Below are positions 13,901 to 24,120 of a DNA stretch of 64,000 nucleotides, piece after piece. The DNA is taken from the NCBI GenBank assembly GCA_027574665.1, contig CM050655.1, forward strand, positions 13,325,170-13,389,169. The letters run 5' to 3'. Source of the DNA: Rhynochetos jubatus. Lineage: Eukaryota > Chordata > Aves > Eurypygiformes > Rhynochetidae. Each line of letters opens with the position of its first letter. The stretch's first letter is position 1. The position numbers and the translations under genes were made by a program. The notes beneath the pieces were generated by a model. That model made no database searches. It saw only the letters and a list, made by a program, of their open reading frames with translations, and was not told where the DNA came from.

Positions 13901-14915
13901 ACATAGACAGGCTGTGATCATCAGCTTCCTCACTCCTATTTGCATACCTAGCATAAGACCACTTTTACCCAAATACAATTAATTTTTCCTTCAAAACTGA
14001 AATTTGGAAAAATTTAATAGGGCTTAGATTTTAATACAGCTTTTCCAGCCAGATCAGTTCAGGCTGCAAGATCACTGGTGGGACTGTGAAAAGGAATATG
14101 CTTTGTTTAGGTTATCAAATACAGTAAAAGAATCCACATTTGTAACAGTTTTCAGACATTATTTTCACTGGGCAACAAATATCTAGAGTTACTAAGAAGG
14201 TACTATCATGTATCATACCTACACACATCTCTTATAAAAGGATGGAATTTTATATGAATACTCTAATTTTCAGCCTACTCCTAAAGGAAAAACGTCTCAA
14301 TAATTCCTCCTCTCTCTGAGAGGGGGAAGCACCTCTTCCATGTACATGATGAAATCGATACAGAAGCAGATTTCTTCTAGTAAGACCAAAGCAGAAAAAG
14401 AGATTGAAACCTTTGTACATCATGTTAAACACTTGTATCTGACATATCAGTGCTAGATAAAGAATGAATCAGTTTGTCCTGAGCTGCCCTGGAGCAGTAC
14501 CGTCCTAGATGAGACTGTTTTCCAGTGATCCCAGTGTTTCTTAGGAAGTTCACATAAGCTTTTCACTTGTGACACCCACCTTGCATTAAATCTGATGCTG
14601 TTCAGCAAGCAGCATTTTGGGATGACAGAGGAACGTATGTGATTTGCCTGAGTACATCCTAAGGGCCTGAAGTAATGTTATGAAGGTTAACTTTTCATTT
14701 AATTTAAAGTCATTATCTTCATTGGAATTCATACATGGATTCCAGTTTATAGCAGTTGAAAATCTATCCTTTGAAGAAAATCCTCAAAAAGCTTATGATG
14801 CAAGGTAGATCTATTGCCAACCTTTACCAAAACTGGAAAACTTCTTGTTATGACAGAAAAGATAAAATTATTTTTTATTACTTCTTGTAGGACAACTCTG
14901 CTTAATAGAGCCTGA
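4814..14915 (+). CDS. RASGEF1A: RASGEF1A, Ras/Rap guanine nucleotide exchange factor (C-terminal 374 codons, ten exons; 5' exons outside window)
   Basis: Cytosolic exchange factor of the RASGEF1 family. Family members promote GDP release from Ras-type GTPases; published work reports Rap2 and also Ras proteins as substrates. Joined exons: 4814-4951, 8407-8628, 8869-8943, 9179-9271, 10698-10800, 11083-11162, 11775-11966, 13425-13548, 13792-13864 and 14891-14915. They total 1122 nt plus a TGA, and every junction keeps frame. Counting from the first in-window residue, the CDC25-like RasGEF catalytic domain opens near residue 107 (DPLILAQQLTYIEL). It runs through YNLEAYDNWFNCLSMLV, FNSMMAIISGMNLSPVARLK and MDPSSNFCNYR to IPVFNLFIKDIYFLHK, and the protein ends in TTLLNRA. 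Human RASGEF1A is 481 residues, so about 107 N-terminal residues, including part of the RasGEF_N region, are missing. I found no exon for them in 1-4813. RASGEF1B and RASGEF1C are close paralogues; the convergent CSGALNACT2 neighbour favours A. Confidence 0.93.
4952..8406 (+). other. RASGEF1A intron
   Basis: This is a 3455-base GT-AG intron. It contains a C10 run at 7136-7145 and scattered A- and T-rich stretches. I recognise no repeat family or RNA gene in it. Confidence 0.8.
8407..8628 (+). CDS. RASGEF1A: RASGEF1A coding exon
   Basis: The exon has 74 codons, opening ENGTVKKII and ending LTYIEL, between a TTAG acceptor and a GTGAGA donor. It encodes the linker after the RasGEF_N region and the first helix of the catalytic domain (DPLILAQQL). 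Confidence 0.93.
8869..8943 (+). CDS. RASGEF1A: RASGEF1A coding exon
   Basis: The exon has 25 codons, opening ERVNNIYPEDLMQI and ending SLDNHK, between a CACAG acceptor and a GTACAA donor. It is phase 0 at both ends. Confidence 0.92.
9179..9271 (+). CDS. RASGEF1A: RASGEF1A coding exon
   Basis: The exon has 31 codons, opening CRGDVTKTYNLEAYDNW and ending ATEICR. The acceptor is CTTACAG and the donor is GTAAGT. It encodes the structural core of the RasGEF domain. Confidence 0.93.
9272..10697 (+). other. RASGEF1A intron
   Basis: This is a 1426-base GT-AG intron with an A14 run at 9729-9742. The 128-codon open frame at 9894-10280 has no recognisable homology and no supporting splice sites, so I treat it as chance. 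Confidence 0.78.
10698..10800 (+). CDS. RASGEF1A: RASGEF1A coding exon
   Basis: The exon has 34 codons plus one base, opening VVKKKQRTRMVEFF and ending FNSMMAII. The acceptor follows a long T tract ending TTTTTTCAG and the donor is GTAAGT. The FFIDVARECFNIGNFNS stretch is a RasGEF core helix pair. Confidence 0.93.
11083..11162 (+). CDS. RASGEF1A: RASGEF1A coding exon
   Basis: Two bases complete a Ser codon, followed by 26 codons (GMNLSPVARLKKTWSKV to FDVLE). The acceptor is CCATTCAG with a CT-rich tract and the donor is GTATGT. The SPVARLKKTW motif is typical of RasGEF domains. Confidence 0.93.
11163..11774 (+). other. RASGEF1A intron
   Basis: This is a 612-base GT-AG intron. I see nothing distinctive in it. 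Confidence 0.8.
11775..11966 (+). CDS. RASGEF1A: RASGEF1A coding exon
   Basis: The exon has 64 codons, opening HHMDPSSNFCNYR and ending GQINFK, with donor GTAGGC. It contains IPVFNLFIKDIYFLHK, corresponding to the helical-hairpin side of the catalytic domain that opens the GTPase nucleotide pocket. The polypyrimidine tract before the acceptor at 11774 is weak, but homology fixes the junction. Confidence 0.91.
11967..13424 (+). other. RASGEF1A intron
   Basis: This is a 1458-base GT-AG intron, AT-rich, with a purine-rich stretch around 13200-13340. I recognise no element in it. Confidence 0.8.
13425..13548 (+). CDS. RASGEF1A: RASGEF1A coding exon
   Basis: The exon has 41 codons plus one base, opening KFWEISRQIHDFLTW and ending TAPIYSEE. 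The acceptor is ATGCAG and the donor is GTAACA. It encodes the end of the RasGEF fold. Confidence 0.92.
13792..13864 (+). CDS. RASGEF1A: RASGEF1A coding exon
   Basis: Two bases complete an Ala codon, then come 23 codons (LFIASFESEGPENHMEKDSW) and two bases. The acceptor is TTTTCTAG and the donor is GTATGA. It lies just C-terminal to the catalytic domain. Confidence 0.92.
13865..14890 (+). other. RASGEF1A last intron
   Basis: This is a 1026-base GT-AG intron separating the penultimate exon from the eight-codon terminal coding exon. I see nothing distinctive in it. Confidence 0.8.
14891..14915 (+). CDS. RASGEF1A: RASGEF1A last coding exon and stop
   Basis: One base completes an Arg codon, followed by TTLLNRA and TGA at 14913-14915. 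The acceptor is CTTCTTGTAG. The tiny coding part of the terminal exon matches the family C-terminus, so the frame is not truncated. Confidence 0.92.
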
Positions 14916-15070
14916 GGTTTTGGGATCTCATCTGCAGACTATGAAGCACATGAAATGAACATGTTTTTACAACCTGAAAGACTTGGACTGAGCTAAGAAA
15001 GACCTCACTGGCTGAGGTCTGTTTTGTATATACAGTAACTTTTATGAAATAAAATGTGGTAAATATTTCA
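14916..15070 (+). other. RASGEF1A: RASGEF1A 3' UTR (short form)
   Basis: The 3' UTR runs from the stop to a first AATAAA at 15048-15053, with TG-rich sequence shortly after it. This is a minimum extent. Overlapping further AATAAA hexamers at 15234-15243 could extend it by about 190 bases. Confidence 0.6.
15048..15053 (+). terminator. AATAAA polyadenylation signal for RASGEF1A
   Basis: The canonical hexamer lies 133 bases after the RASGEF1A stop and is the first in the 3' flank. A GT-containing stretch follows. Tandem alternatives lie at 15234-15239 and 15238-15243. Confidence 0.6.
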
Positions 15071-15675
15071 CATGTCAACCTTAAGGCACTTAAGTGAAGG
15101 GTTTTGGTTTTTTATTTTAAATATAAGGGCAGGGCCCTGTTCTCAGAGATGAAATGTATCATGGGAGATGGTATCCCTGGGGAGATCTTATTCTAACAGC
15201 ATCCAAATTTTTATTTTTTATTACTTCCACCAAAATAAATAAAAATTCAAACACACATCCCAGCTAAAGCCAGTGTTCAGGTTAAGTACTCCATTGGACC
15301 AGTAGCCTACAGAACACTCACCACGTCTCTCTAGCTTTGGAGGGAAGGGTCTCCTTCAAATCAGGGATACCGTTCACATGTGTTAGCAAGTGTTTGTAGA
15401 GTCAAGGCCTTAGACATCTGCAGTAAGCATGTTCCTCTCCTACATCAGAAAATAGTGCCTTACAAGGTACTGATATCGTTTAGTGTACCTTCTATTACGC
15501 TGGACCGGAAGTAAAGAAAATAAAAAAGTGGATGTCTTGAAACCAGCTACAATGTACTTTTTACATAAAATGGAGAATATGGCACATGAAGCAGAGTATA
15601 CCTGCCTGTAACATTGATGGTGCAGCAAACATATTTTTGTTACATGACTTGATGAGATAGGGTAACTGCTGGGGG

Positions 15676-15714
15676 ATGTGCGTTTGCGTGCGAGTATGTG
15701 TGCGTGCATGTGTG
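15676..15714. repeat. Alternating purine-pyrimidine TG/CG tract
   Basis: A 39-base stretch of mostly TG and CG dinucleotide steps with a few interruptions. Such sequences can adopt left-handed Z-DNA under torsional stress. It lies about 640 bases past the first RASGEF1A polyadenylation signal. Confidence 0.7.
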
Positions 15715-18700
15715 AAGATGCACACGTCTAAGTTTTAATACTTCTGGGAACTATCCTTTAAATTCTGGGTGTCAGAAGAGTTTGTGCTTTCCTTTTTAAA
15801 AATCAGGGATTTGTTTGGTTTAATGAAGGATGTCTAACCTAGATTATCTCTGCAAAACAAGCTCAATATGGTTTTTTGAAAAGTTTTTGGAAAAAAAATG
15901 TCATACATGAGCTAGGGAGAGGGAAGTAAACTTCAAATTGGACATCTGAGTTCAGGCTAAAATTTCCAAAGAAACTTAAGAGTTCATCACCACTGATCTG
16001 GGCATTTAATTCCCTTGGGTCCTTTAAAAATGCCAGTCTGCATTTGTAGACAATTAAAGCAAGGACCAGCTTACGTACAAGCTTTATTTAGTATTTAGCA
16101 AGCCACGATGAACTGCCTGGGCCAGAATCCATTGAAATCTAAGGGAAAACACCATAAGAAATTGGTTAAACCTTTGAACCCAGGTCAGTACCAGAATTAG
16201 AGGTGATGTGTAATCCCATTTCTAATTTCCCCTTTTAGCCTTGAGTTTCAACCTAATTTGGCTATCCAAATAGCAAAGCTTATGTTAAGATTCAACGTAT
16301 TCATTTCCAGGAAAAAATATATACCTTTCGGGACCTACTTTCTCACCTGATCTCTGAATTAACAAAGAAAAAAAATGGGCTGAAATTAAAAACTATTTTA
16401 TTTAACATAAAAATCATTACCCATTAATATCTACTCTCCTTTCCAGTAATCATTCTTTTAAGGCTTGAAGGCTGTCTATGTAAAGATAATGACTTGGGCC
16501 ACACAATTACTCTTTCTTTTTTTTAACAAGGCCCTCTAGAGTTTACAGTGGTTACAACCTCACTCAAAGCCTTGCAGAGGACCTCAGCACAAGCTTCTTT
16601 AGAAATTATCAAGTCCAAGCAGATGGGTTTTGTCTTATTCTGCCTTCAGCTGAAGGGGCAAGACTTGCTGGACTGAATGTCTGGTTTATTCCAGCCCAGT
16701 AGACCCTTCTGGCTGAGCGCCTACAACCAAGAGCAGTGCCACTGTTTCATGGAGCATCTGCAATCACTTAGTAGAAGTTATTTGCTGTAACGGCCATGTA
16801 GTACAGTGAAAAATTAAAGAGCCTTCCCCCTCTCCCTGTTCCACTCACCCCTTGACAGATACCTAAAAATGGAAGAGTAAATTGAGGTAAGAAAGGGAGA
16901 TAAATCACCATTTTGCTATTCCCATGGCATCAAAGACAAACACACATAAGTTATACCATGCAGAAGGACGTAGAATGCTAACTGTTAAAACAAGAACAGC
17001 CCAGAAAGGGGGAAGTGATAATTCTTATGATCTGCTGCTATTTTTCCTGTGCTGAAGTACTGACCTTCAGCCTTGGATTAGAGTAAGAATATTTATACTG
17101 TATTATTACAGTGTTTTGCACTTTCAGAGATGTTCTAGCTAGTAACATTGTCGGACACTATACGAGGGATTGTATATCAGCTTCGTTTATGTAATTAAAA
17201 TTTAAAAGGGATGCTTAAAATTTAAGAAAAAATATATATTTGAAATGCAATTTTAGAACACTTTCTGTAAATGTATAAGAAAGCTTTCACATGAATGTGC
17301 ACTTCACTGGTCAATCAGTCCTAGTATATACTTGAAATCAATGCAGTTTCCACTTTGGTTCCTTTTTATTTCTCCTCCCTCAGTTTGATACATTCCTAAA
17401 ATACTGTGTTTTGCTATTCTGAGCTGAAATGCTAAATATAAAGCTGTACCATAAAGCAGGATATTCCGTGTTTGACTGGATGTGCTTGCATTAATAAAAA
17501 AAAAAAATACTTGCTTCAACCAGGCTTAACTTGTTCTGTGGTTATTTTTTCACTTGCAAACAGATCAAGCCACAAAACAGTGGCTGAACAAAGTGAACGA
17601 ACTGTGGAAGGCAATATAATTGCAATAAACCAAGTGGTTACTTCAACTTAAGTTCTGCCTTGCAAAGATACATTCTGAAACATTTAAATATCTTCCAACA
17701 AGGGCAAGAGCAACGCTAAGCTGACCATACGCTGCCACTTCTAATGCGCCCTCTATAATAGTATTTCCTGGATTTGATACAGTGTCTCTGCTACAGATAA
17801 TTTTCATTCTCTCAATGAAATTGATAAACTGTTCCACTGTGTAAAAATACTTTGTGTGCCCCAAAGGTTGAATTTCAGTTATTTGCTTCCCATATATTTA
17901 TTCTTTTAACAGGAAAGCACAGAAAGGTTTGCTGGCTGCAGCACACTGCAGGGTATCCTGTAGCAAGATTCTGTTGACTTTTCAACACTCCAGGACCTTC
18001 AGTTGCAACCCCTATCCTTTGTCATGTCCTAACTTTACAAGAGCAAAGCCACTTCTCCAGGGTCACACAGGGACTAGACAAGCACAGAGTTGTGAGGAGA
18101 ATCTGGCTTTCCTAACATACTGTCCCGGTGCTACCCACACTACCTCCTTTCCCTGGGATCCAAGCCCTAAAATGCCCCATCTTGCAAGTGCAGGAGCTCT
18201 GGAGGTCCCATAACCATTTTTAATCTTTTGAAACCTCTCTGGGGAAGGAGTTTTGATAACCAGACATCCACAACAGACCCCCAGAGTAGAACAGTGCTGC
18301 TTTCAGTCATCATGGCTCATTAGAAAAGATAATGATGTTTACCAGCTTTAAGAGGATCAAGCAGACAAGAGTCTTCCTGATGGCCAGTTCACACTCATAA
18401 TTAATATGCATATTACATCCTTGAAAACTCACTTCCAATTATGTCCCATCCAGTCATTAGAATAAATTAGCTATTTACACAGGCATAAGAGTAAACAATA
18501 AAATTGCTTTCTAGGCACTTAACAGCCCTTAGAGCATGACACAGTATGACAAGCAGTAACTCAATGCCAGTAAGATAGCTTTAGTTACATTAGCAGCAAC
18601 TTGATTTATCAAGTTAATGGTTCCCAAGAAACTGCTTCCTTTTAGCGAATTACTCGCAGAGCAAAATTCAGCTGACAACTGGTATTAGTACATCTTTTGG

Positions 18701-20247
18701 AGGTAAATCAGTAATTCTCCTGAGGACATGCACACAGATCTTGCTTCTTCTATCTGCAACGCATATAATTTTACCAGGTCAACCCCAGCTTCCCAAATAA
18801 CCAGAAACAGCCTGAACACAGTGTACAGAAGCACAGTTTTGTCAAAAGGCTCTCTGAAGCCGATAAATAGGACCGAGCGCACAGTGAGATACTTAAAAAA
18901 AAAAATCAAATTGCAGAAACGCTTTATCCTAAATGGTTGGCGCACGCTATCAAGGAAGTTTCCAGACCAGTGAGCATGCAATTATTAGTTGCTTTGCAAG
19001 TCTTCCTTCCAAGCTTGACCCTGGAAAGGCAGAGATAACTGGGTATGCTTTGAGGTTTCACACGTACTATGTTAGTCTTCCAAAAGAGGTTTGCATACCT
19101 TGACCGCTGCCCAAGGTGGGCTTTGGAGGACAGAAACAACATCTGGGGGTGTATTTCTGCAGTAATTCGAAGATATCATCTAAAGTATAACCATTTCTGT
19201 AACATTATTCCTAACAGTAAAGAACTTAAATGTTTCAAATACTTCCAACATTGTAAGCAATTTCTAGCATCAGCATTTTTGTGGATTCTTGATGCCACAT
19301 TTGGCTTTTGCACAGAAAATGGATGCAGTTGATTGCTGCAAAATAACTTTTGGATATTAGTTTAATAATGAAATATTAAAAAGCAATCAAGTACTATGTC
19401 ATGCAGAGAGGGCTGATGCAGTCTGATTGATATCCTGCCTTCTCCTCAAGAGATGTGATGAGGAAGAAATTCAAACCACCAGGAAATGCAATATGAATTT
19501 AAAAATACCTAAGGCTTCTAACAACTAATAATTATAAAAAGCACCTCTATATAAAAAGGTCTGTAAGAAACAGTGTTTGGCAAAACCAGCATACAGTTAC
19601 TTGACACTATTAGTAATACCTACCAGAACAACAAACAAAAATCCCAAACCCACAAACAAACAAAAACCCCAAACCCCAGGGCTGCTGTCATTCAGGGGAT
19701 TCCTGTTAACAACCCTACCTCACCACAACACGTGGGGACCATTTTACAGGACTGAAATAAAGCTGAAAGTGAACACGGTCCAAAGCACCAGATTCAAACA
19801 CCCATGTCTCATCTGGGTGAGGAAAGAAGAACCTGCTTCCAATATTTCTAGTTTTATCCAGCTTCTGCAGATAAAGCAGGTCTCTTAGTCTTTAATATAA
19901 TTGTTTGGAGGCAGAAGTCCAATGAGAGACAACAGAATCTCATTACACAGACAAAAAAGCACTTAACACCTTTTTAATCACATGAGCACACTAAGGCCTT
20001 TTCTGATTGTTGGGTGTGTTAAATTCCAAGATTCTTGCTATCCGTCAGTGTCAGCATTCAAAGTTTCCTTTTAAGTATTTAAAGGACATCCAGTTGTTCA
20101 CATGCAATTCAAATAAGATATTACTAACCACTCTAAGGGACATATGCGATTAAGGTCTTGAACACTTCTGGCACTAGCAGAATTTAATGAAACATTGAAC
20201 TATTCATGCCTGTAGATAGTATAGCTCAATACTGAAGAACTTGTCTC

Positions 20248-20266
20248 AAAAAAAAAAAAAAAAAAA
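20248..20266. repeat. A19 homopolymer
   Basis: An uninterrupted run of 19 A in the intergenic region. No retroposon body is recognisable immediately upstream. Confidence 0.9.
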
Positions 20267-21939
20267 TCCTTAAATGCTTCAAAAACATAAAATCCAAGCA
20301 CGGAATGAATAAACCCACAAATCCAAGCAAATTCCATTTTCTTCCCTCTATATGCCTCTTATCTCACTTTTCAGAAATTTCACAGTATCCAAGTACCCCA
20401 AGAATTTCACAAGAACCCAGCAGCCAAAAAGTCACTTTTGAAAAGATTTTAACAACAAACACACACAAAAAAACCCAGCAACTACTATAGGTGGATTGTA
20501 TCTGCAGGCCAGAACACCATCCCACCTGCTCGAAGTAACCACACAGCCCGGGGAAACATGCAATTCATACGCTAAGGGACGCCTGAGCTTTGATTTGTCC
20601 CTAAGCTCCTCTCCAGAGCATACCTGACCACAAACCAATCTCAAAGGTTTTCCTTTTTTCTTCAAACTACCCCTTTAATAGATAAAAAACTATTATTTTC
20701 CCTGAGGCTTGAAACGAAGGCAGAGAGAAGCCACTTATTCTTGCAGGAGGCTCCAGGAAATCCATGCTCAGGCTGTCCCAGTGCCAAAGCCACCTTGGCT
20801 CATGTTCCCACAGCTCTGCACACTGTCATCTCCTGCCTCCTCCACATTCACCACACTGTGCAAATGCACATTACTGCTTCTCGTGGGAGAAGTTCCCTGT
20901 TTGTTTCACAGTGGCGACTCTACTGCCTGGGCACGCTTGCCACTGCCTTCAGCAGGAGCCAGCCAGGTCATACGCCAGATCCAAGAAGGTTGTTTTATAG
21001 CCTCCACAATAAGTTTTATTTTACTCCATATATATAATTACTCCAAATATATATATATATATTTTTTTTAAAGGGTATTTTTAGCAGAAGTTTAACAACA
21101 CTTAGGTACTAGCAAAGAGCATGTGTGCCCCCCACAGACATACAAATGCCAAAGCAATTGCAAAAATTGTTGGAATTTTTAGTTACACACCACCACAATT
21201 ATAAACACAAGGATCATCCTGAAAAGAATTCGATAAGTCACTCATATTGCAAATGGCAAAGACGGTTTAACATCCTCTTTTACATGCAATTGGGGTGCAA
21301 ACTGCAAAGCATTCTACCTATACAAGTGGTAAATCCTTTAACTAAGTTAATTTGCATCAGCAAGGGTGTTTTACAGCAGGTGAAGAGAAATCTTAGAGGA
21401 CCTGGGTCAAGAGACCTCACCCATGTGAGACATACAAGTCCTACTGCTACAAGGCAACCTCGAAACCATGGTGGTTAAAAATACTCCTTTTGGAAAACTC
21501 ACAACACTACATACACTTACAGCAGTCAAAATACATTAGTTCGGTCACCACAAACTCCTATCTAGACACTTCACCTCAAGTTTAAAGGAACTAACTGGAC
21601 TTACCCCAGAGAAGGACTAAGCTAACCAACACAGGCCTACACTTTCCTACACCCTTATGCAAATGTTGAGGCCTAAACAACATTCTACTTTAAACTTGAA
21701 AGTATTTTTGCCTCATAGTAACACCACACAGGTCCCAACTGCAACACCTTTTCTTCAAACCTAGCACTACGTATCCTCTGCAGGAGCACACGAACTCTCC
21801 CACTAAAATGGTGAACGACATTTAGTACAATCTCAGAGTACTGTACCACAGAAAAATAAATAAAACACTTACCTTAATCAAACCCAGGAGGAGAGACAAA
21901 CCACATTGCCTGGGAAAGAAGCAGAAGAACCTTCCAGCT

Positions 21940-22170
21940 TCATGTACCAACTGAAAGTAGCCAATTATTCCATGTGGCCCTAATTAAGCCCACAGCTGCC
22001 ATCATCGTTACTGCAAACACAGCACCTGTGGCAGAGGCAGCACCTGACACCTGGGCCAGCGTGAGGCCTAACACCTCTCTCCTGGAACTGCTCTGCACAT
22101 TCCCAAGGGAGACATGGGGACGGTCTCCCAGCTGATACAGATTCACAAGAAGCCAAAGACAGTCACGATG
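21940..22170 (-). other. Possible terminal exon of an unrecognised - strand transcript
   Basis: An AT-rich tract ending TTTTAG at 22171 precedes 76 open codons and a TGA at 21940-21942. The frame starts HRDCLWLLVNLYQLG and contains one hydrophobic stretch (AASATGAVFAVTMMAAVGLI) that could be a membrane segment. Its phase (0) equals that of the GTGAGT donor at 24004, so the two could splice into a 98-residue protein. I do not recognise the product. An open frame of this size in moderately GC-rich sequence can occur by chance. Confidence 0.2.
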
Positions 22171-22928
22171 CTAAAATTTAAAACATTTTGAAATGTAAAA
22201 AGGCTGTATCCTGGAGTGTAGGCCAGCAGGGTGGAATTTGCACTGCAAGGGGGTGCCTGCAGCAGCCCACTGCCAGGCGTGTCCCTCACAGCCACCCCAC
22301 AGACTGCGACAGCCTCACGGCCAAATGCACTTCTTGCTGTTATGCACTAAGAAAAATTGATACGGTATCAATAAAAGCAGAGGTCTGCAGAGCCAGTGCA
22401 ACCACGGGAGTGTAACAAGCAGCATTTTATCCCTGTCACCTTTGCTACGAACCTTTTGCAATGAAGAAGGAACTGGAATCCTTTAGTTTGCAAGCAGTCA
22501 GGCCTGAGGAGGAGATGAGCACCATGGGGGCATGAACCAAACACTGCCTAACTTTACCCATATCCTGATTTTCGTCCTCTTACTTCACAGATGAGTATCA
22601 TTTGAATGACTAATCTCTTTAAGAGGCAGCTGGGGGTCACACACAGCCAGTGCACCTTGGCCAAACAAAGGCTAAAACCACTTTTTTTATTCTATTTCAT
22701 TCTAAAGTTTATATTCCGTCCTGCACTAAAAGCTTCAATTTAAATATATGTCTACATCCAGATACAAATGGTTAGGGCTTCTCTTTCCCTCCTTAGGCGA
22801 TTGTCTAGTCCTAAATACTGGGAGGTGCTGAACATTCATCAGCATAATCTCACCAGTTTACAAAGAAGTTTTAGTAAGTGTTTCATAGGTGTGTGTATAT
22901 CAAAGTCCAAAGGGTCTCAGGCTTTTAT

Positions 22929-22946
22929 AAAAAAAAAAAAAAAAAA
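22929..22946. repeat. A18 homopolymer
   Basis: An uninterrupted A run in the intergenic region. Confidence 0.9.
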
Positions 22947-23472
22947 GCCTTTAAAGAAGTCTAAGTTTGCAAATTCAAAAGCACAACCTGAATTCACTCC
23001 AATTTATTGAGGGTCTAACATGAAAGTGTGCCCTGAGTTAATCTCATTTTGACTTCCCTTCATCAAGAACACTTCCCCTTCCCTCCACAGATGGTGAATT
23101 CTTTGGAAAAGATTACAATTAACGCATACAGCATAGGACAGCTAAAAATAATAAAAACAGTTAAGTCTCAATTCAGTGTAGCGTGTTCCAATTTAAACAA
23201 ATGTTACTATATTTACTGCTCTAACACTGAAATGCGTTGACTCCTCCAGGAAAACACAGCTGGCTTTTTACACTTGGACCACAGCTTAAAAAAGGGAAAC
23301 GGTGTGTTCTATAAACAGCATCTGTCAAAACACGGCGACACGGCCCCACACCCAGCCACGTCACCTGAGTGCCAACGGTGGGCAGACAGTCCACTGTGAC
23401 TCCAAAGCACAGTATTCTCATCTATCTTTGCAAGGCCCCAGCGGTGGGCAGCCCGACACAAACAGCGTGGGT

Positions 23473-23478
23473 TTTATT
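23473..23478 (-). terminator. Candidate polyadenylation signal on the - strand (intergenic)
   Basis: AATAAA on the - strand is followed within about 10-20 bases by the GT-rich stretch TGTTTGTGT, the usual arrangement of a cleavage site. It lies 353 bases past the CpG-patch donor at 23831, so it could end a compact transcript from that patch. Confidence 0.35.
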
Positions 23479-23859
23479 CTCCCTCTCCAGGCAGCGCACG
23501 CCTTGGGAAAGCCAAGAGCAGGTCTCCTCCCCTGAGCTGGCAACAGTCCACACGTGGCAAACCCCCATTTCTGAGCCGCTGGGAGCTGTGCAGCTTGCAG
23601 CTGCCACAGCTGCCAACAACCCACCCAAGAGCACCACTCAAAACCTCTCTGTTCCTCTTTTCTCCAGAAATTGCCCATAGCTCCAACCAAGGGCATTGAC
23701 CCTCCGAGCTGACAGGGTTTCACTTTGGTGCTGGCTCAGGCGGGGGGAACTGACAAAAACGTGAGCTCAGAATCAACACTGAAGCCTTAATAATGAAGTT
23801 ACTGAACTTGTTCTGTGGATGAAAACGCACCTGGGGTTTAACTTCTCTCTCAAGTAACT

Positions 23860-24120
23860 CAATTCCATGTCAGATGCTGAAGTAGGGAGCAAACCCAGAC
23901 CGAGGCTCCCAAGGAGAAGGCCAGCAGCTCCCACAGCATACACTGGCACCCGCCGGGAACTCCTCACCAGCAGGGAGGACAGCAGTTCGCAGCCTCCACT
24001 CACCCTCTTCTCGACCTGGCATCTGCGGTCTGTGCAGGGGCTGCAGCCCGAGGTGCAGAGCCGCGCCATCACGTTACCTCTGCAGAGCGCTGCCCCGAGG
24101 TACGAGTTTGAGACTAGACA
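23860..24120 (-). promoter_or_regulatory. Small intergenic CpG-rich patch, possible - strand promoter/first exon
   Basis: About 260 bases with roughly a dozen CpG dinucleotides and GC near 60 percent, against a CpG-poor surround. On the - strand it carries an ATG at 24067-24069 in a favourable context (G at -3 and +4). Good donor sites follow: AGG|GTGAGT at 24004/24003, CTG|GTGAGG just downstream, and CAG|GTGCGT at 23831/23830. These are what a first exon would show, but nothing proves transcription. GC richness alone keeps several frames open on both strands. Confidence 0.3.

Noticed and set aside
17496-17629. AATAAA hexamers near an A12 run and at 17624-17629 as distal RASGEF1A ends
   Set aside because: They lie 2.4-2.6 kb downstream of better placed signals, with nothing to link them to the gene.
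23302-23723. Overlapping 66-103 codon frames on both strands
   Set aside because: Open on both strands because of local GC content. No product is recognised; only the polyadenylation signal inside is kept as an observation.
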